From: Hirudo medicinalis
Taxonomy: Eukaryota; Annelida; Clitellata; Hirudinida; Hirudinidae
DNA: 64,000 nt
NCBI GenBank assembly: GCA_011800805.1
Contig: MPNW01000027.1
Location: 352,659 to 416,658 of the forward strand
Direction of reading: 5' to 3'
Part shown: piece by piece, positions 21,501 to 34,330 of the stretch
Layout of the letters: each line of letters opens with the position of its first letter
How positions within the stretch are numbered: the first letter of the stretch is position 1
Translations under genes and position numbers: made by a program
Notes under the pieces: model-generated
Seen by the model: only the letters and a program-made list of their open reading frames with translations
The model's database searches: none
What the model was told of the DNA's origin: nothing

Positions 21501-24338
21501 TGTGGTGAGAATCGAATGATGTAATCGAATCTACAAAAAGATTGCAACTTTCTGGAAACCTTTTCATTTGAGAGGTCATATTGTGAATTGAATGACATAA
21601 AACATGTTCTCTACCATCTTTAATCTCATGATCTTTGTTGTTGAAATTCTTGTGAGACGTGACAAAGTGACCGAACCCATTCGAGATGGTCCTGTTATTT
21701 CTTTTTATTGAGCTCACTTTTCGACTCAGATAAGCCAAGTGTTTACACAGCATCATTGTGAATGCTATGATGAAAGAGGTTGCAAAAAATACAGCAAGAA
21801 CCATCTGGAGTGGAGTTGGAGTCTCTGGAGCAGTGCAACAACTGCCATCATCAAAGTTCATGTAATTATTGCAGATCATGTTCAGTAGTACTTGAACATC
21901 CCATCCAAGAGCTTCCTGTGAAAGATGCAAACCATCTCCTGGATCCTCCTCTTCGACAAACTCTTCCGAAGAAGTCTGAGCAGACGTAAAGTGCACGGAA
22001 TCGGATTTCTTTGCTGCGTTTGTGACCGTTGTCGCCATGGAGAACTCCTTGTTCGATGTCTGATCTTTTTCTGAAAAATACCACTACAGGAAATGAAGAA
22101 TGTAATTTTTAATTTTAACTTTACAAGCAATAATTTTAGTAGCTCATTATTTGATTTATTTCAATATTTATGTAAATGCCCACAACTACTAACAAAATAT
22201 CTATGCAACCCTTGAGCTGACTTGCACTGCTTACTTAACGTAAACTTGATTTATCATCAAAATTAATAATTACTTAAATTAATTAATTAAAGTTAATATT
22301 TACTCATTATAAAATCCCTCCCCAGAAATCCTTGACCAATTAAGACAGATGATGACCATATCTGTACTCTGCTGGAAATTCTGAAATAATTGCAAATGTT
22401 GTTAACATATAAAAAGGAAAACAAAGGTTTTGTTTTTCTAAAATCTTATAATAAACAGAAGCAAATCTACTAACAAGCTTTCAATGGTTGCTCTGTTGTA
22501 AAGATCAATCTGCCTGTTTGTGATCATGGACCTATTTGCAAATAGTTTAGCTTCGACCACGTGATCTGTCGGTTAAACGCGCACGGATAAACTCGGCGAC
22601 GCCCGACAAAATTCGGCATTTGTTGCATCGGGGTCAAAATCATGAAATACCTTGAAGCATCCAAACAACTTCCGACGAATCTTTGTATTTTGAAAATATT
22701 GATTTCATGCTCGTGACATTGTCTGACCAATTGGATCAACGATGAGAATACGATGTTAATATTAAAATGGGAAGACACAAATATAATTCAAACTTTTGAA
22801 TGAGGGAATGACATCTTCTGATCCATTATTGAGCTTTATGGTCCACTAGTAATTATTAACCATTAATTAATTATATTATATTTTGAAGAACATTTATCGG
22901 CAGTTATCGTCATCATCGCAGCATTCTGCTATCAATTAAACTTGTACAAATTAATATGTTGCATGGCTTTTGCGTTTATCTCAAGAATTGAAATTCATTA
23001 GATGAGATGTGATTAAAATTATTTTCCATGTCGATCAATGTACGCGAATACATCCACGAAGTAATCGAAGCATTAATTTACCAATGCCGAACCGATGACA
23101 ACAAGTCTCGGACTAGAATCCGAACGAGTCCAAAAATCTAATATTTCTCTCATTGAATTATCAACAAATGGTGCCCAGAAGAATTCCTTCAACAATTTAA
23201 ATATTAAAAATAAAAACCAAGCATTATAATGCAGATGTATGGAAACATCGACGCCATTATTATTATGAAATGTTAATCTAACCACTAAGACATTAGTCTT
23301 GGCATCGCTGAAGCTTAACTTGCCATGATATTTGCTAGACTTTATCGATTCCTTGCCGAAAAGCCCGACAACTTCGAGATAGAGTTGTCGGATGCGAGAG
23401 TCGCCGACGAAAACAAAATGATTCCTTCCTCCCCAGTAGGAGACGTAGTTCATGCAATTGCATGAGTCACTAATTGAAGAAAACAACAACATTTAGAAAG
23501 GGCCACCAACAAACATTTTAATCAATAAATGCAATGCCTCTTTAGACTTATTACAAAATTGACACATCAAATAAACTTAGTAACAATAAAGTTAGCCCTA
23601 ACTGAAAATAAAGATTGTAACAAGGTATAAATGTCTAACATCTGCAAACAAATGATGCCCACATCTTAATGTAAACAGGTAATAATAATAAGAATTGATG
23701 AAAACAACCTGCTTAAATAAATAAATCAGTCATGTCTTTTTATAATAAGAAAACAAACATATCTGAAATATCAGCTAAATACCCAAAGAAATAGAAAACC
23801 CTGAGATAAAGTTTTAGGCATAAATTACTACTAAATCAAATAATGAGGTCACCTCTTGCTGTACTTGTGCATCATACATCCATGAGGTTGCCACTCATTA
23901 TAGCCTTGAAATCGGCCATCAGTAAGCAACCATTTGCAGGTATTGTGACCTTAAAGTAAATAAACATATTAAATGTTAATTCAAACAAATCACCTTAAAC
24001 GAACCATATCGCATACCGCTTCTGAGATGTAGAGTGACATGGTAGCAAGCAGAAATCAAGACGATAAGCAGAGCTAAAATTTTAAATCTATCGACCGTAA
24101 AAAACTTATAATAAACATCGATATTCTGAGAGCCAGACATGTTCCTTGCTCTTTGGTTGCTATTGACATGACATTGTCCAAAGCTATTTTTCGAATTCAT
24201 GTTTTGTGAATGCGAGGTGTTTTTCACAACACTTGCTTGTTCATCGCCAGAAATTGTTGAAAAATTTGCAGCAATGATATCGATCAGTATTCTTATTGTG
24301 TGACCAACTATTCTTTTACACCTGGACAAAACTTTCAT
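18599..24338 (-). CDS. CASD1: N-acetylneuraminate 9-O-acetyltransferase (CASD1)
   Basis: Golgi multipass enzyme that transfers acetyl groups to CMP-sialic acid. The N-terminal luminal SGNH esterase-like domain follows one signal-anchor helix: [11 protein letters not shown] (about 23880), [18 protein letters not shown] (about 23400) with the GDS nucleophile block, [17 protein letters not shown] (about 22840), [14 protein letters not shown], and [10 protein letters not shown] (about 21930) carrying the Asp-x-x-His catalytic pair. The long exon 22074-about 21151 holds a transmembrane helix and a roughly 140-residue Ser/Asn/His-rich insert that is longer than in vertebrates. The C-terminal acyltransferase-like membrane domain follows: [96 protein letters not shown]. 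All conserved blocks are present with splice sites, so it appears intact. It is divergent to DARS1. Confidence 0.95.
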
Positions 24339-25233
24339 ACTTATATTCTAACATTATGCAAAGTGCATCAAATATAGTGTATCCCTCACGACGAATATAA
24401 TAATATTGCCTTGTGTGACAAAGATCAATATTGTTCTACAAAACTCGACCTCTTATTTATCAGGAATATCAACTTTTGTAATTTCATCACCGGCATTATT
24501 TACTTATTACATTATTAATCTTAATAGTATTTCACAAATGCCACCTGCTTCACTCAATAAATACCAAGACTGCCGGCATGACTTCATCCTTTGAAACCGT
24601 TTAACCAGAGGTCATGAATGTTAACCAACCACGATCATTGATGAATTCGTTGAAATTTCTGACAATTAAAATTTATAAGTGTGCAGTTCTTATAATTAAT
24701 TTGCAAACCGTAATTGGTTGCTTCACCAGGAACTAATGGGATCATAACGGACACGAAATAACTAACAAAAATGTTGAATCATTTATCCGACGTAGTTTTG
24801 ATAATTTTATTTTACAATTAACAACCTTAACCAACCGTCTCATTGACTGAACACTAATGAATTCAGAAGATTCTCTACTAAAGTTAGCGTCAGTATCTTT
24901 GTTGGTTTAATTATTTTATTGTTAAATGGTGTTGCAGGTGTCACTTTGCTGATATATGTTTTTATAAAATGTTTTAATTTAAAATAAGACAGTTGTAGGA
25001 CCACATACTTTTCCCAATTTCAATTTGCTTACATTAACAACGAAGTTATACAATTTGACAAAAGTTTAAAAAAATTAGTTAATCAATTTAATTATTTTAA
25101 TGAATTATTTTATTCCTGGTGAGAGACTGAGCAATATTTTCGGCAAAATGATGTAAAATATATGTCTTTAAGCTATTTTTTAAATCATATGTTATTTTAT
25201 TGCAATATTTAATTATAGATTATAAAAGAATGA
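24339..25233. other. intergenic between divergent CASD1 and DARS1
   Basis: About 0.9 kb, very AT-rich, presumed to hold both promoters and 5' UTRs. No motif could be singled out and no repeat was recognised. Confidence 0.5.
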
Positions 25234-28200
25234 ATGCCTAATAGAAGGTAATATTTCACACATCTCTGAACCTCATTCCTGTTTGCCTCACTGGAGTTGT
25301 GCTGTCACGTTTTGTTCTGGATCTGTCTGCCGATTTATTTAAGAAAAGATCATGATCGGAGCCGAAGAGATAACTTCTGCCGCTGGGTGAGAACTTATTT
25401 GGTATTTGACTTTCTTCGTTTATTTGGCAAGGATTGCTTTTACCGAAAAATTTAAAAACCCTTAAGTATTTGCATTGATTTACGGCAAAATGTAATAGTG
25501 ACCCAATCAAAAACTAATTAAATAATATGCAGAAGTTGTTTTTCTTTTTGTAGACATTAATCTCTTTTATGGAATTATATAGTTTGACTTTTAATTAAAT
25601 ATACAACTATTACTAATCTAACTTCGCTAATTTTAATTAAATACATCTGCATGTTTAGATGTTTACATTTACAGAAATGATGCTTCTTTGAGCAAAAAGG
25701 CCTTAAAGAAACAACAGAAAGATGCAGAAAAGGCTGCAAAGAAACAGCACAAACAAGAAAGTCAGCAGGCTGTGGAAACAGCCACCTTGGCAGAAGCAGT
25801 CGACACTGCGGCTGATCAGTATGGTAACTTTCCCTTGATCCAATCTCAGGAAATATTGAAGTTGAACTTCGTTGATGTGAAGGAGATTAACACTGATAAA
25901 AAGGATCAGATGATTTGGGTGAGAGCTAGACTTCACACCAGCAGGAGTGTGGGTGAGTACTTTTCTGGCAAGAATTCTCAAAACATTTTTAATTTTGTCG
26001 ATCATTGAAATTTTACAACCGTATTTTTTGCCATAGGAAAGCAATGCTTTGTTGTTTTGAGAGACAAAGATCACACAGTTCAAGCCCTAGCCTCTCCTTA
26101 TTTTGGAAATGTCAGCAAGCAAATGATAAAATTTATTTCTAGGTAGATCATTTTTTAGTGTCATTTTTTTTAGTCTTGCTTCAAACTCAATTGTTATCAC
26201 CAGCGTCACCAAAGAATCTCTCATCGAGGTTGAAAGTTTAGTGAAAACTGTTGATAATAAGGTTGAGAGTTGCACTCAGCAAGATGTCGAGCTCCACATA
26301 AAACAGGTACAGTCTGCACAGGAAGTTTTCTTGGAACGGAATTGGTCGGATGAATTTATGTTTTTGACATTTTATGTTTTCATCGAACATCCTAACGTGT
26401 GTAAATTGAGACGATGCATCGGTTTTTACCGCTCGACCGAGCTTCATCTGACTGTCGGCTGTGATTGCAATGCATTGTTCAGTTGCTCCCATAACTCCTG
26501 TTCTGCTTGAGAGACTCAAGCTTCCTTGAGTTGATGCATTGCATGAAATTCAGCTTATCAAAAGCTAGCCCTACACTATTGTATGCAGCTAAAATATTAC
26601 TTTTGAGGGCTTTTGTTGTTATTGTTGGCTACAAGATTTTGTTGGAATCTTATGGGTTTTACCAATTTTATATGATGTGACTTGACTACAATTTTTGTTT
26701 ATGCACTGAAGAACTTTCTTTATTTCCTTGTTTAAGTACTTTGTGTCATATTTATTTGTCAGATCATACTTTATCTTTTGCCAATTCACTTTGAACTGAT
26801 AATATTTTCTAATCTCTCAATGATTTATGATGAAATCATTTGAAAACTCTCAACATTATTGTTATCCAGTTGTGGGTGATATCTCCAGCTGCTCCAAGAC
26901 TTCCTCTGCTGATTGAAGATGCTTCAAGGGCTGCTGGAGATGAGGTAAGTCCATCATAGCAGTCTAAATTGATAACTAAATTATATTCTACTGCTGTTGA
27001 ACATAATAATAGCATATGGATTTCTTGTGGCTGTTAAGATTAATTTTGAGCAGTGATAATCTGGGTGTTGTGCTAGGAATTGGCTACAGTCAATCTGGAT
27101 ACTCGATTGGATAACCGAGTTCTTGACTTGAGGACACCTACTAACCATGCCATCTTTAAGATCCAAGCAGGAGTCTGCCACTTATTCAGACAGGTTCTCA
27201 ATGAGAAGGGATTCGTTGAAATTCACACTCCAAAGTTTATTTCCAGTATGAAGTATATTTTTTACTCCTTCTAAAACTCAAATTTTTGTGATGAATGAAA
27301 TTTGTAGTGGTTGAGTTTAACTAATGATTATAGTTAATGGCTAACATTAGAGTTGCACTATTGATGACCTGTTGCAAAAACTTGTGCATTTCATTTTTAG
27401 CTGCCTCTGAAGGTGGTGCCAACGTATTTAAGGTTCCTTATTTTGAGAGAATGGCTTATTTGGCCCAAAGTCCTCAGCTTTACAAGCAAATGGCTGTGTG
27501 TTCTGACTTTCAGCGTGTTTACACCATTGGATCAGGTAAGCAGTTTTAATTGCCTTCACTGAAATCATTCGTTTGAAAAAGATTTTCAGACATGGGAAGA
27601 CATTGTGTGCATTATATAGCCTTTTGATCTTACGAGCACCGCATGCATCCGATGTGAAGGCACCGTTACAGACCAGCCATTCATGTAGTTTCTCTGGCAG
27701 AGGGTGCTCCATGGTTGTGCAGGCTGGGTTTAGAACGTGACACACAACGAGAGCTATTGTTTTACCATCATTTTCAAGATGCAACCCTCTGAGTTAATTT
27801 GCACGCAACAAAGTTGTCAATCACATAATTAGCATGCAAAAGCTGAGTGCAAGCGAAATATTTAGTTTTCAGAGCTGAGGACAGCAACACTCATCGCCAC
27901 ATGACGGAGTTCATTGGTCTTGATATTGAGATGGCCTTCTCCAGGCATTACCATGAGGTTCTCAATGTCATTGGAGACATGTTTGTTCAAATTTTCAAAG
28001 GATTGGAGAAAAGGTATGTGTCAGGGTTTTCCATTTAGAAGTTAATGTTGTATTTAATAACAATTAATTTCTCCAGTTATTCTGACGAGATAAATACAGT
28101 CTACAAGCAATACCCAAGCACTCCATTCCAATATTTGGATCCAAGGTTGGTAGACACTATTTTTGGTTATAAGCTTGGAATTTAATGTGATCCATATTGC

Positions 28201-29467
28201 TATAACATGAAATGTAGACTAGAGATCCATTTAATTCGTGCATCTTAGCCTCCGACTTTAATCCTTAGTTTGACACTTTATTGTATTCAGCCTCGTTCTT
28301 ACCTTTGCTGAGGGAGTGAAGATGCTTAGAGACAGTGGGGAAACCATTGCAGATGATGAGGACTTGAGCACTCCCCAGGAGAAGCTTCTTGGGAAACTTG
28401 TCAAATTGAAGGTTTTTGTTCTAAAATATCCACACCTTTTGGAAATGGTTTATGACTCAGGTCTGAACCCCATCATGTTTTGTAAAAAATCCTTAAAATT
28501 CGATCACGTTAAGATTGAAAAAAGATGATCACTTGAAAGGATTAAGTTTGATATTTTATTGAGTATGTTTTGAGTAAATTTTATGGGATAAGTGAATGTT
28601 GGTAAGAAGACTTCTTCATGGAAGTTTTCAATTTTCTTAGTAAAAGTGGGCAATTCTTGCATTGGTGTAAATCGTCAAGTTGCTTCTGGCAATGATTGAT
28701 TATTTGGAAATGTTTAGTTTGCTTTTATGACTTTAAGTTTATGAGTCTAAGTTGAAATGAACGCAATTTAAATATTTTATTTATTGATTTACCAATTTTG
28801 GTATTTGATTAATAATCTATTTCAGTATGGCACTGACTTCTACATCCTTGACAAATTCCCATTGGCTGTTAGACCATTCTACACAATGCCAGACCCAAGC
28901 AATCCAGTCAGTTTTAAATTTTTTATATGCCCTTTAAGATCTTCCAAGTTAATATTTTCCTTTTAGAAATGTCACATTGTTTTTTGTTGGGTTCATTTTT
29001 GTCTAAGTATATCTAAAATTACATATATAAAAAATGGTTTGAAATTTGAAATGTTTGCAGATGTACTCTAACTCTTATGACATGTTCATGAGGGGAGAAG
29101 AAGTTCTTTCTGGAGCTCAGCGAATTCATGTTGCAGAATTCCTGACTGAACGTGCAAAGCTGCACAACATAGGTGGGTATCACTTTAATAGTTTATATTG
29201 CTCGTTTGGAGGTTAACTTATTTCTATTACCACCTTGGGAAGGGGCCAAACTATTCAAGGCTAATTAAGCATGTTTTGATGTGATATGCTTTTCTGAAAT
29301 CAGATTTGGAGAAAATCAAAGATTACGTGGAAGCCTTCCGTTACGGTGCCCCGCCGCATGCTGGAGGCGGCATAGGTCTCGAGAGAGTTACCATGCTCTA
29401 TCTCGGACTGGACAACATCAGGAAGACTTGCATGTTTCCAAGAGATCCAAAAAGATTGACACCATGA
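25234..29467 (+). CDS. DARS1: aspartate--tRNA ligase, cytoplasmic
   Basis: Class IIb aminoacyl-tRNA synthetase charging tRNA-Asp, in animals part of the multisynthetase complex. A lysine-rich extension ([18 protein letters not shown]) precedes the OB-fold anticodon-binding domain ([20 protein letters not shown], about 25915-26150; [10 protein letters not shown]). Class II motif 1 lies near 27110-27250 ([21 protein letters not shown]), motif 2 at 27872 ([19 protein letters not shown]), motif 3 near 29345 ([20 protein letters not shown]), then [11 protein letters not shown] and stop. The first exon is inferred: ATG at 25234 gives MPNR and a donor at 25248 whose phase fits the exon starting at 25675. 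Introns contain SINE copy 2 and an antisense ORF. Confidence 0.96.
25256..25510 (-). CDS. unidentified 84-residue ORF antisense in DARS1 intron 1
   Basis: Open from ATG at 25510 to TGA at 25256. The C-terminal half ([20 protein letters not shown], then [17 protein letters not shown] and [11 protein letters not shown]) has a balanced, low-repeat composition unlike random AT-rich frames. It is not recognised and has no signal peptide or transmembrane helix. It may be a small gene sharing the DARS1 promoter region or a last exon whose partners are not visible. Confidence 0.3.
   Translation of the reverse strand: MIGSLLHFAVNQCKYLRVFKFFGKSNPCQINEESQIPNKFSPSGRSYLFGSDHDLFLNKSADRSRTKRDSTTPVRQTGMRFRDV
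27604..27806 (-). repeat. tRNA-derived SINE, copy 2 (DARS1 intron, inverted)
   Basis: Read on the minus strand it has GCGTGCAAAT, box A-like TTAACTCAGAGGG, box B-like ACGTTCTAAACCC, then AGCCTGCACAACC closing the acceptor-like stem, followed by the shared body GGAGCACCCTCTGCCAGAG, TGGTCTGTAACGGTGCC and GGCTATATAATGC. It is diverged and lacks a microsatellite tail. Confidence 0.8.
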
Positions 29468-29924
29468 GGACATGAAATGTAACACGTCCAACACGTGGTC
29501 GGGAGTGGATGGATACCAGGCTTTTGATAATTTATTCTACAAGTTGCTTTCAGAGCTCTAACTGGCACTTGTCCCCATTTCTGGTTTGAGTGCCTTTAAT
29601 TGGAATTTGGCAAAATAAACCTGGTAAAAGTTGGATTCCATCTTCTCATCTAGTTTTATTTTTGTGTGGTTTTTAAAATGTCGTAAATGTGGCGGGAGCT
29701 GAATTCGCAAGGCTGCGAGATTTTTGGATTGTGGTTTTGCATCTCTTAGAGGAATGAGATGTGGTCTTAAGTTCTGTTTGGGAATGTGCTTTTGGGCTAG
29801 AAAACTTAGGAATAATTTTTGGTGTTGGTGCGCATCATCTAAAACTAAGATGTCTATTGACTTAATCGAATTTGTTGGGCCAGACAAGTTAATATAAGCC
29901 AATTTGAAATGCAATATTGAGAAA
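29468..29924. other. convergent 3' flanks of DARS1 and the NIK-like gene
   Basis: Contains an AATAAA at 29614-29619 about 150 bp after the DARS1 stop, a plausible poly(A) signal. A 163-codon minus-strand frame crosses the region but has no recognised domain. Confidence 0.5.
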
Positions 29925-32900
29925 TCAGTCATGCCACCACTTGCATGAGAAAAATTGGTTGTTTTCAACTTTCCACTCCCAGCTTTGGAGATCATTGAGT
30001 ATATTAACAACTTTTGCTTGAATGATCTTTGGCTTGGACTGGTTCTCACTAATTCCCTTGTATTCTTGTGGGATTTGCATAGGCCAATTTGAATGCATTT
30101 TGCTTCTCAATGTTTCCATTACATTCTCCATGGCATTTATTTTCTCTCCAGATGGATAAAGAATCAGATAAAAACTTGGTATATTTCTGTTATGCACCTG
30201 AATAAATATAGAAGCAGAATGTTCAACATGCAGCAACATAAACACATTTGGGCATTATTTTGGCTTGAAAGAACCCACCTCTGAGCTACATCTTTTGGCT
30301 ATGTCGGACCAGCAGGTATCGCTGCCGGAGTTGAGATTGCATGAGTAAATCAGAGTTCCATCTTCGAGCCATACACGTACCAAACCTATTAAAGAATTCA
30401 AAGATGAAAGAGGTGACTTTACTTGGATTTCGAGTTTAATGTTACGATATTTAATGCTGATGAAAAATATCTCAAAATATGACATAATTAAAATTTCCAT
30501 GTTGTTTAACAAAGACATTAATGTAGCATTTATCATAAATCACTTACCTTCAGATGTCAAATTGCTGTCTTTACTAACATCTTCTTCTGATTCATCACTT
30601 GAGAATGACAGGTCTTCAACTACCTTTGGTATGTTTGGCAGGGTTATGTTCATTTTTACAACAGAGTCCAGCCTGTTTGAATCTTCAGATGGGTTTAGAG
30701 TCAAATAATCTTCATCAGTGCACCCTCCACCTTTATTTTTTTCACTCTCAAAAAATGAACGTACTTCTTCTGATATTTCTTTTGAAAGATATACCAAATT
30801 AGGAGCAGATGCCAATAACCTCAGAATTGCATCTTCATCAATTAAAGCTTCATCTTTTGGACTTGCAGTACTTTGGCTAGGATCATGTTTGACATCGAGG
30901 CCCCTAATGTTTAAGCTTGGTAAATCTGTTGGAAGATCTTCAAGTAATTTCTGGCCTCTCTGAAGTTGAATTTTCATAATATCTTCTGTATTTTGGTCTC
31001 CAGATCTATTGACTAATTCAAGGGACTTCTTTGTTTGCTCAATATAACTTAAATTCTCTGAAAATTATCCAAAAACAAAATTAAATTGGGAGCAACAGGT
31101 AAATTTAAACTAAAAAGCTGACCAATAAGGTTAAATGCTTCATGATTAAGAAGTTCATTGGCATCAGCTCTAGAATTAGTATTCACATCCCAGCCTTTTC
31201 TGATCAGGTCAAATACATCACTATGTAAACCATTTGGCACATCTTGAAATGGTGGGGACTTTGTCTTGATCTACATTTGAGCAAATTGTTAAAATATCAA
31301 ACAAAGACACAATATTTGAGTCTTTATGACGGCTTCATCTACATATCTTCCAAGAGTTTTCATATCAAAAGCTTGATGTAATCAATTATGATCCTAAGTT
31401 TTTCATTATTAAAATGAGGTAATACACTCACAATATAATGAAGAGCCTTGCTGCCATTGAATCGTTTCAACCAAGGTAAAGATCCTGATATCATGTGGAC
31501 AAATACGACAATGGCAGCCCAAACATCGCTTTTTGCTCCATATTCCTCACTTGCTGCCTTTTCTGGACTCCAGTGACATTGACTTCCACATGGATTCACT
31601 CCTTTCTTCACTCCATTAGTTGATTTCACTGAGAGACCAAAGTCCAGTAAAACCTGGCGCTTTCCCAGAATGATATTATCAGCTATAAAGTAAACAATTC
31701 TTTCAATAGTTAGAAAATCAAAATATTTCTAGCCTTCATAATATATATCAATGTAAGAAGTGCAGTGTAATGTAATGATTTATGAACAATCTGAGCCTTT
31801 AAAAGTGATTCAACAACAAACCCTTCACATCATTATGAACAACATCTCTCTCATGAAGTTCTGAAAGGGTTAAAAGGAGACTTTTGAGGATCATCAATGA
31901 GGATCTCAGATTCATTCCCAATTCATTTTGTTTTATTAACTGATCAACTGTAGGACCTTAAAATGCATATAAACAATTAATAAGTGGATCATCAAACACA
32001 GAATGAATTTATGGCTTTCCAATTGATTTAAAAGATAATTTATTATAGTTATGGCCCCCAAATGCAATCAAACTTCATCAGCATTAACTTTGTGATGCCA
32101 ACCATGAATAAATTCTTGGAGAATGTAGACAAAATCAGTATGAAACAACATTCCATAGAATTTAGGAGTCCCTTTTACATCACTCAAAGCAGCCCAAACT
32201 TCAATTTCCGAATTTTTAAAGGACTGAACCTAAAATAATAGATTTATGTAGAGAAAAATTAACTTTGTTAAATCTAAATTTGTTAATTAAATTTGTTCAA
32301 AATATTAATCATATGAAAATAAATCTACAATCTTGAGGCAGAAGACTTGTCTGGTGTAAATGTCTCTGGCTAGGTAACATTTCCCAGAGCAACCAGACCC
32401 CAGTGGAGATGAAGTACCTTTGATGTAATGAACACCTTCATTGTAATTCCCATTCTTTATCTTGATTATTTGCTATTTTTAAATAGGAAACTTCATAACT
32501 TATAAACCAACTAATGCCATCACTTTCTTAATCAATAAATAATAAGCAAAAATCAATACCTTGTATTTACTTAATACAACTCCAGCTGTCTGATCTCTAT
32601 TGCTAGAATTTTTCCAAATAATCACATCCCTTTTTAAGAACTCCAGCACTCTGTCCATGGTACCATAAGTCACTTTTATAACATTTTTCTCCTCTTCTGC
32701 TCCAAAATACAGAGTCGATGGAGGCATGGTCTCACAAGTTCCACTTCGACTTTCTGAGCTGTTTTCATCTTCTTTAAGAGGTAGTAATGCAGAATGGATC
32801 AAACCTTCTTCTTCAAATGCTGAATTTAAACACACATTCTCTTGGTCTGGAAATTCTGCCAAGTTTATAAAGTGCTCAGAAGCAAGTGTTTTTGGTGCAC

Positions 32901-34031
32901 CTAAAATATTTGAATTAATGCCTCCATTAGGTCTGCAAGTTGGCATTGAAGGGCAACATTTCTTCAAAGAGTCTGAATTTTCCAAAATAATTTCCTTTTC
33001 ATTTTCTCTCAGGATGGAATGCACTTTAGATTCTCTTAAATCACGGCCAGGAACGTGTTCAATGCTCGTGTTTTCCTGCATATATCTTGACAATAAGCAT
33101 AACAGAACAACGGCAACATCGCAGTTGTGACATTTAATTGAGTTCTCACGCACGAGCAGGGTTAAAGTGAAATGACGAGTCACAAACTTTATGTGTTGTC
33201 TAGTCGACCCCATTGAATCTTCTGCCACAAGTTCAACTTGAAAATGATTTAATGGATCTAATTTTGATGCGGCCAAGTGATTTGCCACGTGGCCAAAGAG
33301 ACACTTTGCTATGCTTATTAGTGGGCAAATTGGTATCGTTTCTTCAACATATTCTTGATGTTCAGTCCAGTGGACTTCTCTTACTCTACCATCAAGAATT
33401 AATAACCTTTTTAACCAAGACAATTTCTCAGATGGACTCAAACACTTATGAAGACACTGCTCAAAGATGATAGAATAATCAAACAGCACTGATGAGGTCA
33501 AGCCGTTCAAACTTAGAGATATCTGTTTAAAGGATAAATATTGAATGAATATTGTACAACCATTAATGGTTTATAAATTAATGATTACAAATGACAATGT
33601 AGCATTACATAATACCAACAATATCAAGCAAACAATTAGGAGAACTTTAGAACATTTTCATTATTTTATGAAAATTAAATAGAAATTAATTATTATAGAA
33701 TATATATACATTATATATGTAATCGACATATTACTATATAGAGTAACAATAAAGCGCCAATAACCTCTCCAATTAATTCGGCAACGTCCTCAACATTACA
33801 GCATTTTGTTGACTGCTCTGAATGGCAATAGTTAACCATCTCTTGTTCTTTCATGTTCATACCATCGAAAGTTTCATCAGGAAACTCGTCTAAAGCATGC
33901 CTGAGTTTTGAAACACCATCCGAATCTGTTCCTCCATTTCCTTCACTGATGACAGGAGACTGACGAATGGTTTCAGAATTCCCACACTTCTTATCGCTGC
34001 TGGTGCTATTCTTAACCTCGGTAAACTTCAT
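29925..34031 (-). CDS. MAP3K14: MAP3K14 (NIK)-like protein kinase
   Basis: Serine/threonine MAP3K of the NIK/Tpl2 branch, in vertebrates the driver of non-canonical NF-kB signalling. The first exon (34031-about 33775) and the long second exon (about 33525-32560) encode roughly 400 residues with no domain I recognise; no TRAF3-binding ISIIAQA-type motif is seen. The kinase starts near 32450: NEGVHYIKG, P-loop LGSGCSGKCYLARD, then FCLKIV with the Lys; EIEVWAAL (alpha-C Glu); catalytic loop VVHNDVKADN (NIK has HGDVKADN); LLDFGLS; CHWSPEKAA and KSDVWAAIVVFVHMISGSLP, then PWLKRF; end near 31110 with ELLNHEAFN. A C-terminal domain follows: acidic linker, VWLEDGTLIYSCNLN, SFYLILYPSGEK and WEWKVENNQ, matching the end of NIK. 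Blocks shared with Tpl2 also exist, so MAP3K8 is the alternative. Confidence 0.75.
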
Positions 34032-34330
34032 TTAGCTCTCGGTCATTTCAATAATTTCTGCCACAAAAGAGCAAACAACATTGTCGCATAAATGTTTAAA
34101 ATATAGTTTAAATGAATGCATTTTCAAAAACAATGCATCTAGTATTTCATTTAGATCCTTGAATAATCTTAAAAAATTGCTTTTCTCAAATTAACCTTTG
34201 AGATAATAAATAAATGGTGGCTGAGAGACACAAGTTGAGCATAAAAAACAAATAAGGATTTCATTCAGAGAACTTACAAAACATTATGTTAAAAAACATT
34301 ATTGTTTATGCAACAAACTTCATAAATTTT
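34032..34330. other. upstream flank of the NIK-like gene
   Basis: AT-rich sequence between the presumed start codon and the LINE relics. Likely 5' UTR and promoter, but no motif was identified. Confidence 0.4.

Noticed and set aside
25688..26008. DARS1 start at 25688
   Set aside because: The codon there is TTG, not ATG; the exon has an acceptor just before it and the frame continues upstream, so a separate first exon is needed.
29558..30049. 163-codon minus-strand ORF over the 3' ends of DARS1 and the NIK-like gene
   Set aside because: It is a shifted frame through the NIK-like last exon and then the 3' flank. The homologous frame (WEWKVENNQ before the stop) is the one that matches the kinase C-terminus.
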